This document shows, one piece after another, positions 1 to 12,328 of a DNA stretch of 64,000 bases (position 1 is the stretch's first letter; each line of letters begins with the position of its first letter). The DNA comes from Dryocola clanedunensis subsp. sulfonylureivorans (GTDB taxonomy: Bacteria; Pseudomonadota; Gammaproteobacteria; Enterobacterales; Enterobacteriaceae). The stretch covers positions 248,001-312,000 of the forward strand of contig NZ_JAERMU010000002.1 in the NCBI RefSeq assembly GCF_016756775.1. Direction: 5' to 3'. The translations under genes and the position numbers were made by a program. The notes beneath the pieces were generated by a model that saw only the letters and a program-made list of their open reading frames with translations, did no database searches and had not been told where the DNA came from.

Positions 1-11
1 GGAGAAAACTG

Positions 12-1187
12 ATGAGTGAAGTCGTTATCGTTTCTGCAAAACGCACGGCAACTGGCGCATTCCAGGGGTCTTTGTCGGATCATTCCGCAGTCGCACTGGG
101 AAGCTGTGTCATTCGTGCACTTCTTGACGATTCTGGCGTGAAGGCCACTGAAATTTCTCAGGTCATAATGGGACAGGTCCTGACGGCCGGTTGCGGCCAG
201 AATCCGGCACGGCAATCCGCTCTGAATGCCGGGCTGTCTGTTGAAACGCAGTGCCTGACTATTAACAAGGTTTGTGGATCAGGTCTCAAGTCGGTACATC
301 TTGGCATGCAGGCGCTGCTGATGGGGGAGGCGGAGTTTGTTATCGCCGGAGGGCAGGAAAGTATGTCCAGCGCACCGCACATCCTGACGTCATCGAGTAC
401 CGGGACACGGCTTGGAGACAGTAGCATGAAGGATAGCCTGGTGTCTGACGGGCTCTGGGATGCATTTGACGATAATCACATGGGGATCACCGCCGAAAAC
501 GTTGCGGATAAATTTGGTATCAGTCGTGCAATGCAGGATGAATTCGCCCTATTGTCCCACATTAAGGCGCTGAACGCGCAGGCAAAGGGTATTTTTGACG
601 GCGAAATTGTTCCTGTGGAATGGCAGAACAGAAAAGGCGAGACCCTGCGGGTAGGTACGGATGAAGGTCCCCGTAAAACCAGCATCGAAAAACTCGGGCA
701 GCTGAAACCTGTTTTCAGGAAGGGCGGAACTGTGACCGCAGGGAATGCATCCTCACTTAATGACGGCGCTGCGGCAGTCCTTCTCTGCACTCGCAATACG
801 GCGACCGCACGTGGCCTAACGATTCTCGCCTCGCTGGGGGAGTTTGCCAACTCGGGTATCAAGCCGGCATTAATGGGCGCAGCGCCGGTACAGGCGATCG
901 CAAACTGTCTTTCCCGTTCGGGCTGGAAACCTGAAGACGTTGAACAGCTAGAGTCGAATGAAGCCTTTGCAGCCCAGGCGCTGGCAGTGATCAGCCAGAC
1001 GGGGATTCCATCGGAGCGCATCAACCCTTACGGTGGTGCAATTGCGCTCGGTCATGCAATCGGATCTTCAGGATGCCGTATCCTGGTGACGCTCGTGCAT
1101 AGTCTAGTACGCAATAATACTAAGCGTGGCATGGCAGCACTATGTGTTGGCGGCGGTGAGGGGGTGGCGCTGAGTGTTTATCGTTGA
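12..1187 (+). CDS. acetyl-CoA C-acetyltransferase (thiolase)
   Basis: A 391-residue thiolase of the AtoB/PhaA type, which joins two acetyl-CoA into acetoacetyl-CoA or runs the reverse thiolysis. The acylated cysteine is C88 in INKVCGSG. The GHAIGSSG motif near residue 347 and the CVGGGEG motif near 378 supply the other catalytic residues. Length is normal for the family (about 390-394). The ATG at 12 follows GGAGA at the very edge of the window. No pathway partner is visible downstream, so any operon lies to the left. The substrate chain length cannot be told from sequence; calling it atoB would be a guess. Confidence 0.9.
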   Translation: MSEVVIVSAKRTATGAFQGSLSDHSAVALGSCVIRALLDDSGVKATEISQVIMGQVLTAGCGQNPARQSALNAGLSVETQCLTINKVCGSGLKSVHLGMQALLMGEAEFVIAGGQESMSSAPHILTSSSTGTRLGDSSMKDSLVSDGLWDAFDDNHMGITAENVADKFGISRAMQDEFALLSHIKALNAQAKGIFDGEIVPVEWQNRKGETLRVGTDEGPRKTSIEKLGQLKPVFRKGGTVTAGNASSLNDGAAAVLLCTRNTATARGLTILASLGEFANSGIKPALMGAAPVQAIANCLSRSGWKPEDVEQLESNEAFAAQALAVISQTGIPSERINPYGGAIALGHAIGSSGCRILVTLVHSLVRNNTKRGMAALCVGGGEGVALSVYR

Positions 1188-1287
1188 GAACATCAGCCAG
1201 GCAGGCCCTGCGCTGATGTGAATAAAAAAACCGGGCATCTGCTAATGTCGATCGCTTCTAGATTGGTTGACCGAACGGTGGCTTGTG

Positions 1288-1321
1288 AAAAAAGGGTTCA
1301 TGTTCATCATGGACCCTTTTT
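1288..1321 (+). terminator. rho-independent terminator after the thiolase gene
   Basis: A-rich left arm with GGGTTCATG, a short loop, and the complementary CATGGACCC followed by five T residues. The 14-bp stem has a single G-U type mismatch. It lies about 100 bp beyond the thiolase stop codon. Confidence 0.75.
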
Positions 1322-1634
1322 ACACGGAGCCTTCATAAGCCCGCCATCTTCTCAGAGTACGCTCGCAGCCTTTCTGATTCTATCCACTGAGCTTATCCAC
1401 CAGGCGATGACCCTTACAGTCACCGGGAAGCAAAGCTGGGCCGGCAGACAGAGGTTATCAGCAGCCACGTTATTTCAATTATCGAGCAACTGAAACTCAG
1501 CCGTCGGGAAAAGCAGAGCGAAGATATCCGAGGATTATCAGAGAAAAAGCCAAAATGTCCTGAAAGGGAAATACTGGTCATTTAAGGTGACCAGTATTAG
1601 GGCATAGCCCGGTTTGTGGCTATGCCTGCAGGTT
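1322..1634. other. non-coding stretch with two hairpins
   Basis: No credible gene. A 91-codon open frame (1218-1493) crosses the terminator and lacks a ribosome binding site. The part from about 1440 to 1555 reads as a short helical peptide in another frame and might be a decayed gene end, but I could not identify it. Perfect inverted repeats are present at 1571-1597 (10-bp arms around TTTAAGG) and 1601-1626 (9-bp arms GGCATAGCC/GGCTATGCC). Confidence 0.5.
1601..1626 (-). terminator. hairpin just downstream of the aldo-keto reductase
   Basis: Perfect 9-bp inverted repeat (GGCATAGCC / GGCTATGCC, 8-nt loop) beginning 8 bp past the aldo-keto reductase stop codon. There is no clear U run, so it could act as a 3' stability hairpin rather than a full terminator. 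Confidence 0.45.
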
Positions 1635-2633
<999 letters not shown>

Positions 2634-2671
2634 AGTTGCTCCTTTTTTCAGCTTTATGATTGTTTCACCTC

Positions 2672-2695
2672 AATGACAAATGATGAATTGTCATT
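2672..2695 (-). promoter_or_regulatory. palindromic operator candidate upstream of the aldo-keto reductase
   Basis: Perfect 8-bp arms AATGACAA and TTGTCATT around the 8-bp centre ATGATGAA, 38 bp upstream of the reductase start codon. The size and symmetry suit a TetR-, MarR- or LysR-type site. The binding protein is unknown. Confidence 0.4.
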
Positions 2696-2769
2696 TTCGT
2701 TATGCCAAAAAAGTATCAGAGCCCGTGTTTTTTATCCCTATTCCAACTGCCAGACAGAACTCAGAAAAA

Positions 2770-3046
2770 GTGTGTCTTCTGGGCTTTGACTAACGTGCAT
2801 TAGAGGAATGGCTTAAACCTGGCGCGAAGGTTAGAGAACTACAGAATAAGAAGCTGGCAGAGGTGCTCAAATCTCCACGCTTTGAAGCTAACAAGCTATG
2901 TAGGATGCCTGATTGCTGCAAGACAAAACCCTGGTCCTCCGGTTATCGACTGGTATATTAGGTCATCGATGAAAAGGTTGTCGTATCTGTCGGGATAAAG
3001 AGAGAGCTCGGAAGTTTATACCGAAGCGGTCAAACGGACCTTGTGA
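2770..3046 (+). pseudogene. relE: decayed relE toxin gene
   Basis: Translation follows E. coli RelE from near its start to its last residues. Recognisable blocks are RALEEW, KKLAEVLKSPRFEANKL, SSGYRLVY, VIDEKVVVSVG and, after a shift in frame, SEVYTEAVKRTL. RelE is a translation-dependent mRNA interferase. The copy is dead: two in-frame stops (TAA at 2791, where RelE has Glu; TAG at 2959, where it has Gln), a frameshift near 2998, and no good start codon. No relB antitoxin frame is visible in front, so the antitoxin was lost or removed. The identification rests on remembered RelE sequence. Confidence 0.8.
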
Positions 3047-3136
3047 GCTTCGGCAGGACATTTCTGTCTCGCAGTGAAGGTGCCACTTCTGCTTTGCGTT
3101 GACACATTAAAGTAAGCAATTTATCAAAGGTGCAAA

Positions 3137-3775
3137 ATGGCTCGGGCAAAAATGAAATTCAGGCTTCATCGCGCAGTGATTGTACTTATCTGCCTCGCAC
3201 TTTTGGTCGCCTTAATGCAGGGCGCGTCCTGGTTCAGCCAGGGCCATCAGCAGGCGCGCAACGTTCAGCTGGAAGAGCTGGCCCGCACCCTCGCTCGTCA
3301 GGTTAGTTATACTTTGACTCCCATGATGAAATCCGAAAATCCGGATGAAAAACGCATTAATACCATGCTGACCTTGTTGACCCGCGACAGCCGCATACTT
3401 GATGCTGGCGTCTATGATAGCGAAGGCGATCAGGTGGCCCGCGCGGGTGAAGGCGTCGGCGTGCGGGATCGTCTGGCGCTGGATGGCAAAAAAGCAGGCG
3501 GTTACTTCAATCAGCAAATCGTTGAGCCTATTGTTGATAAGGACAGCCCGATTGGCTACCTGCGTATCACGCTCGATACCCACACCCTGCCAACGGAAGC
3601 CAAACAGGTGGATAACACCACCAATATTCTGCGCCTGATGATGCTGCTGGCGCTGGCAATTGGCATTGTTCTTACCCGCACGCTGTTGCAGGGCAAACGC
3701 ACTCGCTGGCAGCAATCGCCTTTCCTGCTGACCGCCAACACCGAAGTGAAAGAAGACGAAGAAAAGGAATCCTGA
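3137..3775 (+). CDS. smp: membrane protein Smp (YtjB)
   Basis: A 212-residue inner-membrane protein matching E. coli Smp/YtjB. A transmembrane segment at about residues 13-30 is followed by a periplasmic domain of about 135 residues and a second membrane segment near 165-185. The highly charged cytoplasmic tail ends in KEDEEKES. Its molecular function is unknown; the fold between the two segments resembles the sensor-type periplasmic domains of signalling proteins. AAAGG precedes the ATG. It is translationally close to lplA, with 1 bp between them, as in E. coli. Confidence 0.9.
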   Translation: MARAKMKFRLHRAVIVLICLALLVALMQGASWFSQGHQQARNVQLEELARTLARQVSYTLTPMMKSENPDEKRINTMLTLLTRDSRILDAGVYDSEGDQVARAGEGVGVRDRLALDGKKAGGYFNQQIVEPIVDKDSPIGYLRITLDTHTLPTEAKQVDNTTNILRLMMLLALAIGIVLTRTLLQGKRTRWQQSPFLLTANTEVKEDEEKES

Positions 3776-3776
3776 T

Positions 3777-4793
3777 ATGTCGACGCTACGCCTGCTGATT
3801 TCTGATTCACACGATCCCTGGTTTAACCTGGCTGTTGAAGAATGTATTTTCCGCCAGATGCCAGCCACTCAACGGGTGCTGTTCCTGTGGCGCAATGCCG
3901 ATACGGTCGTCATCGGCCGCGCGCAAAACCCGTGGAAAGAGTGCAACACCAGACGTATGGAAGAGGACAACGTGCGGCTCGCAAGGCGCAGCAGCGGCGG
4001 CGGCGCGGTGTTCCACGATCTGGGCAATACCTGCTTTACCTTTATGGCCGGAAAACCGGAGTACGATAAAAGCGTCTCGACGGCGATTGTCGTCAACGCG
4101 CTGAACTCGCTTGGCATAAAAGCGGCGGCTTCCGGGCGAAACGATCTGGAAGTGGCAACGCCTGACGGCGCGCGCAAAGTATCAGGCTCAGCTTATAAAG
4201 AGACGATGGATCGCGGTTTTCACCACGGCACGCTGCTGCTGAACGCGGATTTAAGCCGTCTGGCGAACTATCTGAACCCGGACAAGAAAAAGCTCCAGGC
4301 CAAGGGGATTACCTCCGTACGCGGGCGGGTCGCCAACCTTAGCGATTTACTGCCGGGCGTGACCCACGAACAAATCAGCGATGCGGTACGCGAGGCTTTC
4401 TTTGCTTACTACGGCGAACGCGTAGAAGCCGAACACATCTCGCCAGATGCGCTGCCGGACCTGCCGGGCTTTACGGAGACCTTCGCCAGGCAAAGCAGCT
4501 GGGAGTGGAACTTCGGCCAGGCGCCTGCGTTCAGCCACATGCTGGATCAGCGCTTCACCTGGGGCGGCATCGAACTGCATTTTGACGTAGAGAAAGGCCA
4601 CATCACCCGCACGCAAATTTTCACCGACAGCCTGAACCCTGCACCACTTGAAGCCCTCGCTGCCCGCCTGCAAGGCTGTCTGTACCGCAGCGACATGCTG
4701 CAACAGCAGTGCGAAACGCTGATTGTGGATTTCCCCGAACAGGAACCAGAACTGCTGGAAGTCAGCGAGTGGATTGCTCAGACGGTGCGTTAG
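3777..4793 (+). CDS. lplA: lipoate-protein ligase A
   Basis: A 338-residue enzyme that activates free lipoate with ATP and attaches it to lysines of the E2 and H proteins of pyruvate, 2-oxoglutarate and glycine cleavage complexes. The large N-terminal domain carries [15 protein letters not shown] (residues about 69-84), the lipoyl-AMP binding loop, and the KVSGSA(Y)K stretch with the catalytic lysine near 140. The C-terminal domain occupies about 250-338. Length equals the E. coli enzyme. It starts 1 bp after smp and overlaps the end of yjjJ on the other strand by 4 bp. Confidence 0.97.
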   Translation: MSTLRLLISDSHDPWFNLAVEECIFRQMPATQRVLFLWRNADTVVIGRAQNPWKECNTRRMEEDNVRLARRSSGGGAVFHDLGNTCFTFMAGKPEYDKSVSTAIVVNALNSLGIKAAASGRNDLEVATPDGARKVSGSAYKETMDRGFHHGTLLLNADLSRLANYLNPDKKKLQAKGITSVRGRVANLSDLLPGVTHEQISDAVREAFFAYYGERVEAEHISPDALPDLPGFTETFARQSSWEWNFGQAPAFSHMLDQRFTWGGIELHFDVEKGHITRTQIFTDSLNPAPLEALAARLQGCLYRSDMLQQQCETLIVDFPEQEPELLEVSEWIAQTVR

Positions 4794-6118
4794 GCCAGGC
4801 GCGTGATGCTGTCTGCCACAACGTCCAGCTCATTCAGCATTGAACGGCTTATCTCCCGAAAAGCGTTGCTGATGTCATGGTTCTGGCTTAATTCCAGCCA
4901 GAACTGACGAGCAAGCGGCATCACCTCACGCCATACCTCCCCCGGTACCAGCGGGTCTATCAGCGGCATAACTGACTCTCTTCGCATGCTCCCAACGCTG
5001 TTTGGCGCAAACGCCATTGGCAACATGTCGTACACCGGCGCCAGCCTGAGAGGCATATCGGACAGGAAGAAAGAAAGATTTCCCGCATGCATGTCACTAT
5101 TGGCAATCAATCGGCCAAACGCCCAGATTTTCTGCGCTAAACGTAGCGTCGCAGGCTCTACGATTTTTTGCTTTAACAGTTCGGCAATGGCAGCAGGCCA
5201 GTATTTTGGCCCGCAGGCATACTCTGCCTGCACGGCCTCAAGAGAGACAATGCCTTTCCGCCCCTGCGCCCCACTGCAGTCAAAGCGAACGACCTCAAGG
5301 AAGGTCTGGCGTAGGCCGCTTCTTATAACGGTTGCGTGGGATGAAGCAATACCAGCCTGATTCAGGATAGTTAGCGCGTGAGCCTCCGCGTGAAGCAAAT
5401 CCGCCCAGCGCTGGCTATTTTCGTTTTGCACAGCGGGAGTAAATTTTACGATTACCTGGGCGGGGCCAGCTTCGGTTTGCGAATAGCAGGTAAATTTTGG
5501 CTGCTCGCCCCCCGCAGACGAGCCAGCAACCTCCCCGGAAAGCGCGTTAGCCGCCAGTGCGGCGTACAGAGAAAGTTTGTCCGCTTCAGGAATAGCCTGT
5601 GGCGAAGGTAGTTCAAACCAGCGGTGATAGCTCTGCTCCCCCACCAGCCAGCCGCCCAGGTTTTCCGGTACCTGTTGCGATAAAGCGAAGAGCACATCTT
5701 CTTCCTGCCACAGGCGAATATCTTCCGGCAACCCGGCTCGCTGGGCTAATCTGCGTCCCCATGCCCGCCCTAAAAATCCCTGCGGGCGCAGGTCAGTTAA
5801 ATACCAGGGTAATCCGTCGTACCACTGCGCGGCACCGTTGTTCAATATCACCAGACAGCTGCCCTGCGGCCAGACTGGATATAGATCGCCAAACCGCCAC
5901 GCCTGCCCCGCATCGTCGATTTGCCATAGCGGAAACTGCCTGATTTGGCGCACCGGTCTAATCAAAGCATAACGAGTTGATCTTGCCTGCCCGGCTTTGA
6001 TGACGTCGCTTTCGGCATTAACGAGGCGTGAAAAGGTTGCCTGACTAACACCCAGCCGCTGGCGCAGCTGGTTAGCTGACTGTGGGCCATGAAGTAATAA
6101 ATCAGTCAGTGCGCTCAT
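4790..6118 (-). CDS. yjjJ: HipA-family protein YjjJ
   Basis: A 442-residue protein matching E. coli YjjJ. An N-terminal winged-helix segment (residues 1-55, [20 protein letters not shown]) precedes a HipA-like kinase domain. That domain shows a glycine/serine-rich loop [10 protein letters not shown], a lysine in VIVKFTP, the catalytic [10 protein letters not shown] and a metal-binding VYDMLPM. HipA proteins phosphorylate aminoacyl-tRNA synthetases. YjjJ has been described as a HipA-like toxin without an adjacent HipB. No antitoxin gene is present here either. The fused DNA-binding domain and the iterated sites at 6129-6218 suggest autoregulation. Confidence 0.88.
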   Translation of the reverse strand: MSALTDLLLHGPQSANQLRQRLGVSQATFSRLVNAESDVIKAGQARSTRYALIRPVRQIRQFPLWQIDDAGQAWRFGDLYPVWPQGSCLVILNNGAAQWYDGLPWYLTDLRPQGFLGRAWGRRLAQRAGLPEDIRLWQEEDVLFALSQQVPENLGGWLVGEQSYHRWFELPSPQAIPEADKLSLYAALAANALSGEVAGSSAGGEQPKFTCYSQTEAGPAQVIVKFTPAVQNENSQRWADLLHAEAHALTILNQAGIASSHATVIRSGLRQTFLEVVRFDCSGAQGRKGIVSLEAVQAEYACGPKYWPAAIAELLKQKIVEPATLRLAQKIWAFGRLIANSDMHAGNLSFFLSDMPLRLAPVYDMLPMAFAPNSVGSMRRESVMPLIDPLVPGEVWREVMPLARQFWLELSQNHDISNAFREISRSMLNELDVVADSITRLA

Positions 6119-6128
6119 TGGATAGATT

Positions 6129-6218
6129 CATGAATAGATACATGAATAGATTTATAGCGCTAATAAAATGAAAGATAAAGCCAGAATGACAAATTTTGAA
6201 CTATCCGTGAATAGATAC
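6129..6218. promoter_or_regulatory. iterated TGAATAGAT sites upstream of yjjJ
   Basis: CATGAATAGAT occurs twice head to tail (6129-6139 and 6141-6151, 12-bp spacing). A third close copy, CGTGAATAGATAC, is at 6206-6218. The first copy begins 11 bp upstream of the yjjJ start codon, so a protein bound there would block translation or promoter access. YjjJ itself is the obvious candidate binder, but that is inference. Confidence 0.45.
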
Positions 6219-6227
6219 TGACAACCA

Positions 6228-6254
6228 AAAAAGGCGCCCTGAGGCGCCTTTTTC
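6228..6254 (-). terminator. terminator of the deo operon
   Basis: Inverted repeat GGCGCC-ctga-GGCGCC flanked by A and T runs, 15 bp past the deoD stop codon. The runs on both sides make it potentially bidirectional, but only deoD reads into it. Confidence 0.85.
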
Positions 6255-6268
6255 ACTAAGAGCAAAAT

Positions 6269-6988
6269 TTACTCTTTGTCACCCAACAGCACGGATTCAA
6301 GGGCAATCTTGATCATGTCGTTGAAGGTGGTCTGACGCTCGGCGGCGGTGGTCTGCTCGTGCGTACGGATATGGTCGGAGACGGTGCAGATGGTCAGCGC
6401 TTTCGCGCCGTATTCTGCTGCCACGCCATAGATACCAGCCGCTTCCATTTCCACGCCCAGGATGCCGTATTTTTCCATTACGTCGAACATTTGCGGGTCT
6501 GGCGTATAGAACAGATCTGCGGAGAAGATGTTGCCCACGCGAGCGTCAACGCCCAGCGCTTTCGCCGCATCAACCGCGTTACGCACCATATCGAAATCTG
6601 CGATAGCCGCAAAGTCATGGTCCTTGAAACGCAGGCGGTTCACTTTGGAATCCGTACATGCGCCCATACCGATAACCACGTCACGCAGTTTCACATCGGC
6701 ACGAACCGCGCCGCAGGAGCCCACGCGGATGATTTTCTTCACGCCGAAATCGGTGATCAGCTCTTTGGTGTAGATAGAGCAGGATGGAATACCCATACCG
6801 TGGCCCATAACGGACACTTTACGGCCTTTATAAGTCCCGGTGTAGCCCAGCATGCCGCGCACGTTGTTCACTTCGCGCACGTCTTCGAAGAAAGTCTCCG
6901 CAATGTGTTTCGCACGCAGCGGATCGCCCGGCATCAGTACGACGTCTGCGAAATCACCCATCTCTGCGTTAATGTGTGGCGTTGCCAT
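6269..6988 (-). CDS. deoD: purine nucleoside phosphorylase DeoD
   Basis: A 239-residue hexameric-type phosphorylase that splits purine (deoxy)ribonucleosides with phosphate into base and (deoxy)ribose-1-phosphate. Visible are [22 protein letters not shown] at the start, the phosphate-loop region [16 protein letters not shown] (ribose binding) and TVSDHI with the catalytic aspartate. Length is the same as in E. coli. AAGGA precedes the ATG. It is the last gene of deoCABD, separated from deoB by 107 bp that include a REP-like hairpin. Confidence 0.98.
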   Translation of the reverse strand: MATPHINAEMGDFADVVLMPGDPLRAKHIAETFFEDVREVNNVRGMLGYTGTYKGRKVSVMGHGMGIPSCSIYTKELITDFGVKKIIRVGSCGAVRADVKLRDVVIGMGACTDSKVNRLRFKDHDFAAIADFDMVRNAVDAAKALGVDARVGNIFSADLFYTPDPQMFDVMEKYGILGVEMEAAGIYGVAAEYGAKALTICTVSDHIRTHEQTTAAERQTTFNDMIKIALESVLLGDKE

Positions 6989-7061
6989 TATTCTGTCCTT
7001 TTAATTTATTTTTGCCTGACGGCGGCTGTGCGTTATCAGGCCTGCAAACGGTTTCACGTAG

Positions 7062-7087
7062 GCCGGATAAGCGTAGCGCCATCCGGC
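7062..7087. repeat. REP-like palindrome between deoB and deoD
   Basis: GCCGGAT...ATCCGGC inverted repeat with a central GCGTAGCGCC, the usual form of enterobacterial REP/PU elements. Within the deo mRNA it would form a stable hairpin between deoB and deoD and may give the two cistrons different mRNA stability. Confidence 0.75.
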
Positions 7088-7095
7088 AACGGGTA

Positions 7096-9694
<2,599 letters not shown>

Positions 9695-9754
9695 AGTAAC
9701 CCCCTGAAGTGATCAGGTAAAAGCGGCGATCGGACAGACCGCCGCCAGAAGTGA

Positions 9755-10534
9755 TTAGTAGCCGCTGGCGCTTTTGCCGTCGCCGTGACCCAGCGCTTTT
9801 AACAGGCTGGCAAGCAGGCTGGACGCGCCGAAACGGTAGTGGCGGGAATCGGCCCAGTCTGCGCCAAACAGATCGTCTGCGATAGACAGGAACAGAGCCG
9901 CATCTTCAGCGCTACGCACGCCGCCTGCTGGTTTGAAACCAACGGTTTTCTCAACGCCCATATCACGGATCACTTCCATCATGATGCGCGCGCTTTCAGG
10001 CGTGGCATTCACCGGCACTTTACCAGTCGAGGTTTTGATGAAGTCCGCACCAGCTTTGATGGAGATTTCAGACGCTTTACGAATAAGCGCTTCTTCTTTC
10101 AGTTCGCCGGTTTCGATGATCACTTTCAGCCAGACGTTGGCCGCCGCACAGGCTTCTTTACAGGCTTTCACCAGGTCAAAACCAACCTGCTCGTTGCCGG
10201 CAATCAGCGCGCGGTACGGGAAGACAACGTCCACTTCGTCTGCGCCGTAGGCGATAGCAGCGCGGGTTTCCGCCAGCGCGATGTCGATATCATCGTTGCC
10301 GTGCGGGAAGTTGGTGACGGTTGCGATACGGATATCCGGCGTGCCCTGCTCGTTCAGGGTTTTACGCGCAATAGGGATAAAACGTGGGTAGATACAGATA
10401 GCCGCAGTGTTGCCTACTGGGGTTTTCGCCTGATGGCACAGAGCGATGACTTTTTCGTTGGTGTCATCGTCGTTCAGGGTGGTGAGGTCCATCAGTTTCA
10501 GCGCGCGCAGGCTGCTTGCAGTTAAATCGGTCAT
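9755..10534 (-). CDS. deoC: deoxyribose-phosphate aldolase DeoC
   Basis: A 259-residue class I aldolase cleaving 2-deoxyribose-5-phosphate into acetaldehyde and glyceraldehyde-3-phosphate. The Schiff-base lysine is K167 in [11 protein letters not shown], with KPAGGVR (K201) and EVDVVFPY (D102) completing the site. The open frame extends 29 codons further upstream, but the ATG at 10534 gives the E. coli N-terminus ([17 protein letters not shown]) and has GGAG 5' of it. It is the first gene of deoCABD. Confidence 0.98.
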   Translation of the reverse strand: MTDLTASSLRALKLMDLTTLNDDDTNEKVIALCHQAKTPVGNTAAICIYPRFIPIARKTLNEQGTPDIRIATVTNFPHGNDDIDIALAETRAAIAYGADEVDVVFPYRALIAGNEQVGFDLVKACKEACAAANVWLKVIIETGELKEEALIRKASEISIKAGADFIKTSTGKVPVNATPESARIMMEVIRDMGVEKTVGFKPAGGVRSAEDAALFLSIADDLFGADWADSRHYRFGASSLLASLLKALGHGDGKSASGY

Positions 10535-10673
10535 AACACTCTCCAACAAAAGATACAGAAGTCTCAGGCTTCGAAACTCAACACGTTGGAGCGGACTTGG
10601 TTCCATGAAGAGGAGAGGCAACCCTTGTCGCCATCACGTTGAGATCCCTCTCACCGCACATTGCCGGTAGCAA

Positions 10674-10689
10674 TGTTATAATTCTAACA
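10674..10689 (-). promoter_or_regulatory. DeoR operator at the deo promoter
   Basis: TGTTATAATTCTAACA on the plus strand differs at one base from the DeoR consensus palindrome TGTTAGAATTCTAACA. It lies 140 bp upstream of deoC and overlaps the expected -10 region (TTAGAAT on the minus strand), as at E. coli deoP2. Confidence 0.85.
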
Positions 10690-10708
10690 CTCACTACCTG
10701 GGCAATTT

Positions 10709-10724
10709 TGTGTTTCGAATCACA
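10709..10724 (-). promoter_or_regulatory. CRP site 1 of the deo promoter
   Basis: TGTGTTTCGAATCACA fits the CRP consensus TGTGA-N6-TCACA with one mismatch. It sits 19 bp upstream of the DeoR site, matching the promoter-proximal CRP site of E. coli deoP2. Confidence 0.82.
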
Positions 10725-10761
10725 AAAGCCAAAGGCGGGATTACATACTCTCCACAGTATA

Positions 10762-10777
10762 TGTGATTTAACGAACA
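10762..10777 (-). promoter_or_regulatory. CRP site 2 of the deo promoter
   Basis: TGTGATTTAACGAACA has one perfect and one degenerate CRP half-site. Its centre is 53 bp from that of site 1, the tandem spacing known from deoP2, where CytR binds between two CRP dimers. CytR involvement here is inferred from that architecture. Confidence 0.7.
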
Positions 10778-10811
10778 AAATAACCTGTTAAAAAGGGCTT
10801 CAGAAAACGAA

Positions 10812-10836
10812 AATGGCCGGCATCGCGCCAGCCATT
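10812..10836 (-). terminator. terminator of the nucleoside transporter gene
   Basis: AATGGCYGGC-type inverted repeat (10-bp arms with one G-U pair, 5-nt loop), followed on the minus strand by a T-rich stretch. It is 43 bp beyond the transporter stop codon. Confidence 0.65.
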
Positions 10837-10849
10837 GGTTTTCGCACAA

Positions 10850-10865
10850 TGTTAAAATTATAACA
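10850..10865. promoter_or_regulatory. second DeoR-like operator
   Basis: TGTTAAAATTATAACA, two differences from the DeoR palindrome, 176 bp upstream of the operator at 10674. E. coli deo has three operators that DeoR bridges by DNA looping. This copy lies between the transporter stop codon and its terminator and would serve as the upstream looping partner. Confidence 0.6.
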
Positions 10866-10879
10866 TTTGCTCTCTGCCG

Positions 10880-12157
10880 TTACAGCGAGAGGAACACGCC
10901 CGCGATGGTCGCGCTCATCAGGTTAGACAGCGTACCCGCCGCAACGGCCTTCAGGCCAAGCTGGGCAATTTCATGGCGGCGATTTGGCGCCATACTGCCC
11001 AGGCCACCAATCAGAATGGCTATAGAAGAAAGGTTAGCAAATCCACACAGCGCGAAGGAGATAATTGCTTTGGTATGATCAGAAATGACCTGCAAGCCCG
11101 CCGCCGCAACGGTGGCATCATCTTTCAGGTACTCGCCAAAGTTCAGGTAAGCTACGAATTCGTTGATGATAAGCTTCTGGCCGATGAACGAACCAGCCAC
11201 GTTCGCTTCGCTCCACGGCACGCCGATAATCCACGCCAGCGGTGAGAACACCCAGCCCAGGATCAGCTCCATGGAAAGCTGCGGGTAGTTAAACCAGCCG
11301 CCAATCCCGGAGAGCATCCCGTTCAGCAAGGCAATCAGGGCAACGAATGCCAGCAGCATTGCGCCGACGTTCAGCGCCAGCTGCATACCGGAAGCCGCGC
11401 CGGAAGCGGCAGCGTCCAGCACGTTGGCCGGGCGATCCGGATCGTTTTTCATCGATTCCAGCTCGGGCGCATCGTCTGGCACTTCGGTTTCAGGCAGGAT
11501 CAGCTTGGCGAACAGCAGGCCGCCGGGGGCCGCCATGAACGACGCGGCAATCAGGTATTCCAGCGGCACGCCCATCTGCGCGTATCCCGCAAGAACGGAG
11601 CCAGCAACGGAAGCCAGCCCGCCACACATCACCGCAAACAGCTCGGAGCGGGTCATGGTTGCGATATAGGGGCGCACAACCAGCGGCGCTTCAGTCTGGC
11701 CAACGAAGATGTTCGCGGTAGCAGAAAGTGATTCGGTACGGGAGGTCTTCAGTACCTTACGCAGGCCGCCACCGAGGATGCGGATAACCAGCTGCATGAT
11801 GCCAAGGTAGTAGAGCACCGCAATCAGAGAAGAGAAGAAGACGATAATCGGCAGTACGCGCAGCGCAAAGACAAAGCCACCGCCGCCGAAGATTTCAAAC
11901 ATCTTGTCAGAAACCAGCCCGCCAAACAGGAAAGAGATCCCCGCGTTGCCGTAAGCAATAACGTTCGCGACCCCTTCGGACATGGCAAGCAGGACTTGAC
12001 GTCCAACAGGTACATAGAGGATCAGCGCACCGATACCCACCTGAATGATCCACGCGCCGAGAACGGTACGCAGGTTAATGGCTTTACGGTTGCTGGAAAG
12101 AAGAACAGCGATCAGCAGCAGAACTATCATGCCGACCAGACCCATAAGGATTTGCAT
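10880..12157 (-). CDS. NupC/CNT-family nucleoside transporter
   Basis: A 425-residue concentrative nucleoside transporter, a proton- or sodium-coupled importer in the inner membrane. It shows about 10 hydrophobic segments and CNT signatures: [12 protein letters not shown] (residues about 148-159), [14 protein letters not shown], and the C-terminal [20 protein letters not shown]. It is NupC/NupX-like; which paralogue is not resolved. It lies upstream of deoC on the same strand but has its own terminator and a promoter region with CRP- and PurR-like sites. In E. coli this position is occupied by yjjW-yjjI. Confidence 0.92.
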   Translation of the reverse strand: MQILMGLVGMIVLLLIAVLLSSNRKAINLRTVLGAWIIQVGIGALILYVPVGRQVLLAMSEGVANVIAYGNAGISFLFGGLVSDKMFEIFGGGGFVFALRVLPIIVFFSSLIAVLYYLGIMQLVIRILGGGLRKVLKTSRTESLSATANIFVGQTEAPLVVRPYIATMTRSELFAVMCGGLASVAGSVLAGYAQMGVPLEYLIAASFMAAPGGLLFAKLILPETEVPDDAPELESMKNDPDRPANVLDAAASGAASGMQLALNVGAMLLAFVALIALLNGMLSGIGGWFNYPQLSMELILGWVFSPLAWIIGVPWSEANVAGSFIGQKLIINEFVAYLNFGEYLKDDATVAAAGLQVISDHTKAIISFALCGFANLSSIAILIGGLGSMAPNRRHEIAQLGLKAVAAGTLSNLMSATIAGVFLSL

Positions 12158-12275
12158 ACAGATTCCCTGTGCATAGTAAAAAACAGGAAAAGCCTAAGGG
12201 CTTTCCCCCAACGCGCGGATTATAACGGCAGAAGTCGGGCAGATTGCCAGCGCCATCACGAATTTATACAAATCT

Positions 12276-12291
12276 AAGCAAACGTTTGTCT
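12276..12291 (-). promoter_or_regulatory. PurR-like operator in the transporter promoter
   Basis: AAGCAAACGTTTGTCT contains the GCAAACGTTT core of the PurR box. It lies between a -10 candidate (TATAAA, minus strand, 12263-12268) and a -35 candidate (AAGACA, 12287-12292; 18-bp spacer), so bound repressor would occlude polymerase. CytR, another LacI-family protein, is an alternative, but the match to PurR is better. Confidence 0.6.
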
Positions 12292-12296
12292 TATAT

Positions 12297-12312
12297 AGTG
12301 ACGGCGATCACA
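12297..12312 (-). promoter_or_regulatory. CRP site upstream of the nucleoside transporter
   Basis: AGTGACGGCGATCACA: both CRP half-sites GTGA and TCAC at correct 6-bp spacing. It lies directly upstream of the -35 candidate, consistent with activation by cAMP-CRP. Confidence 0.7.
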
Positions 12313-12328
12313 TCATTTTGCTGAATAG

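Noticed and set aside
1218-1493. A 91-codon open frame after the thiolase
   Set aside because: It crosses a strong terminator hairpin, has no ribosome binding site, and the peptide resembles nothing I know.
1440-1560. Remnant of an IS66-type transposase
   Set aside because: A short helical peptide with a Lys/Arg-rich end suggested it, but the similarity is too weak to support.
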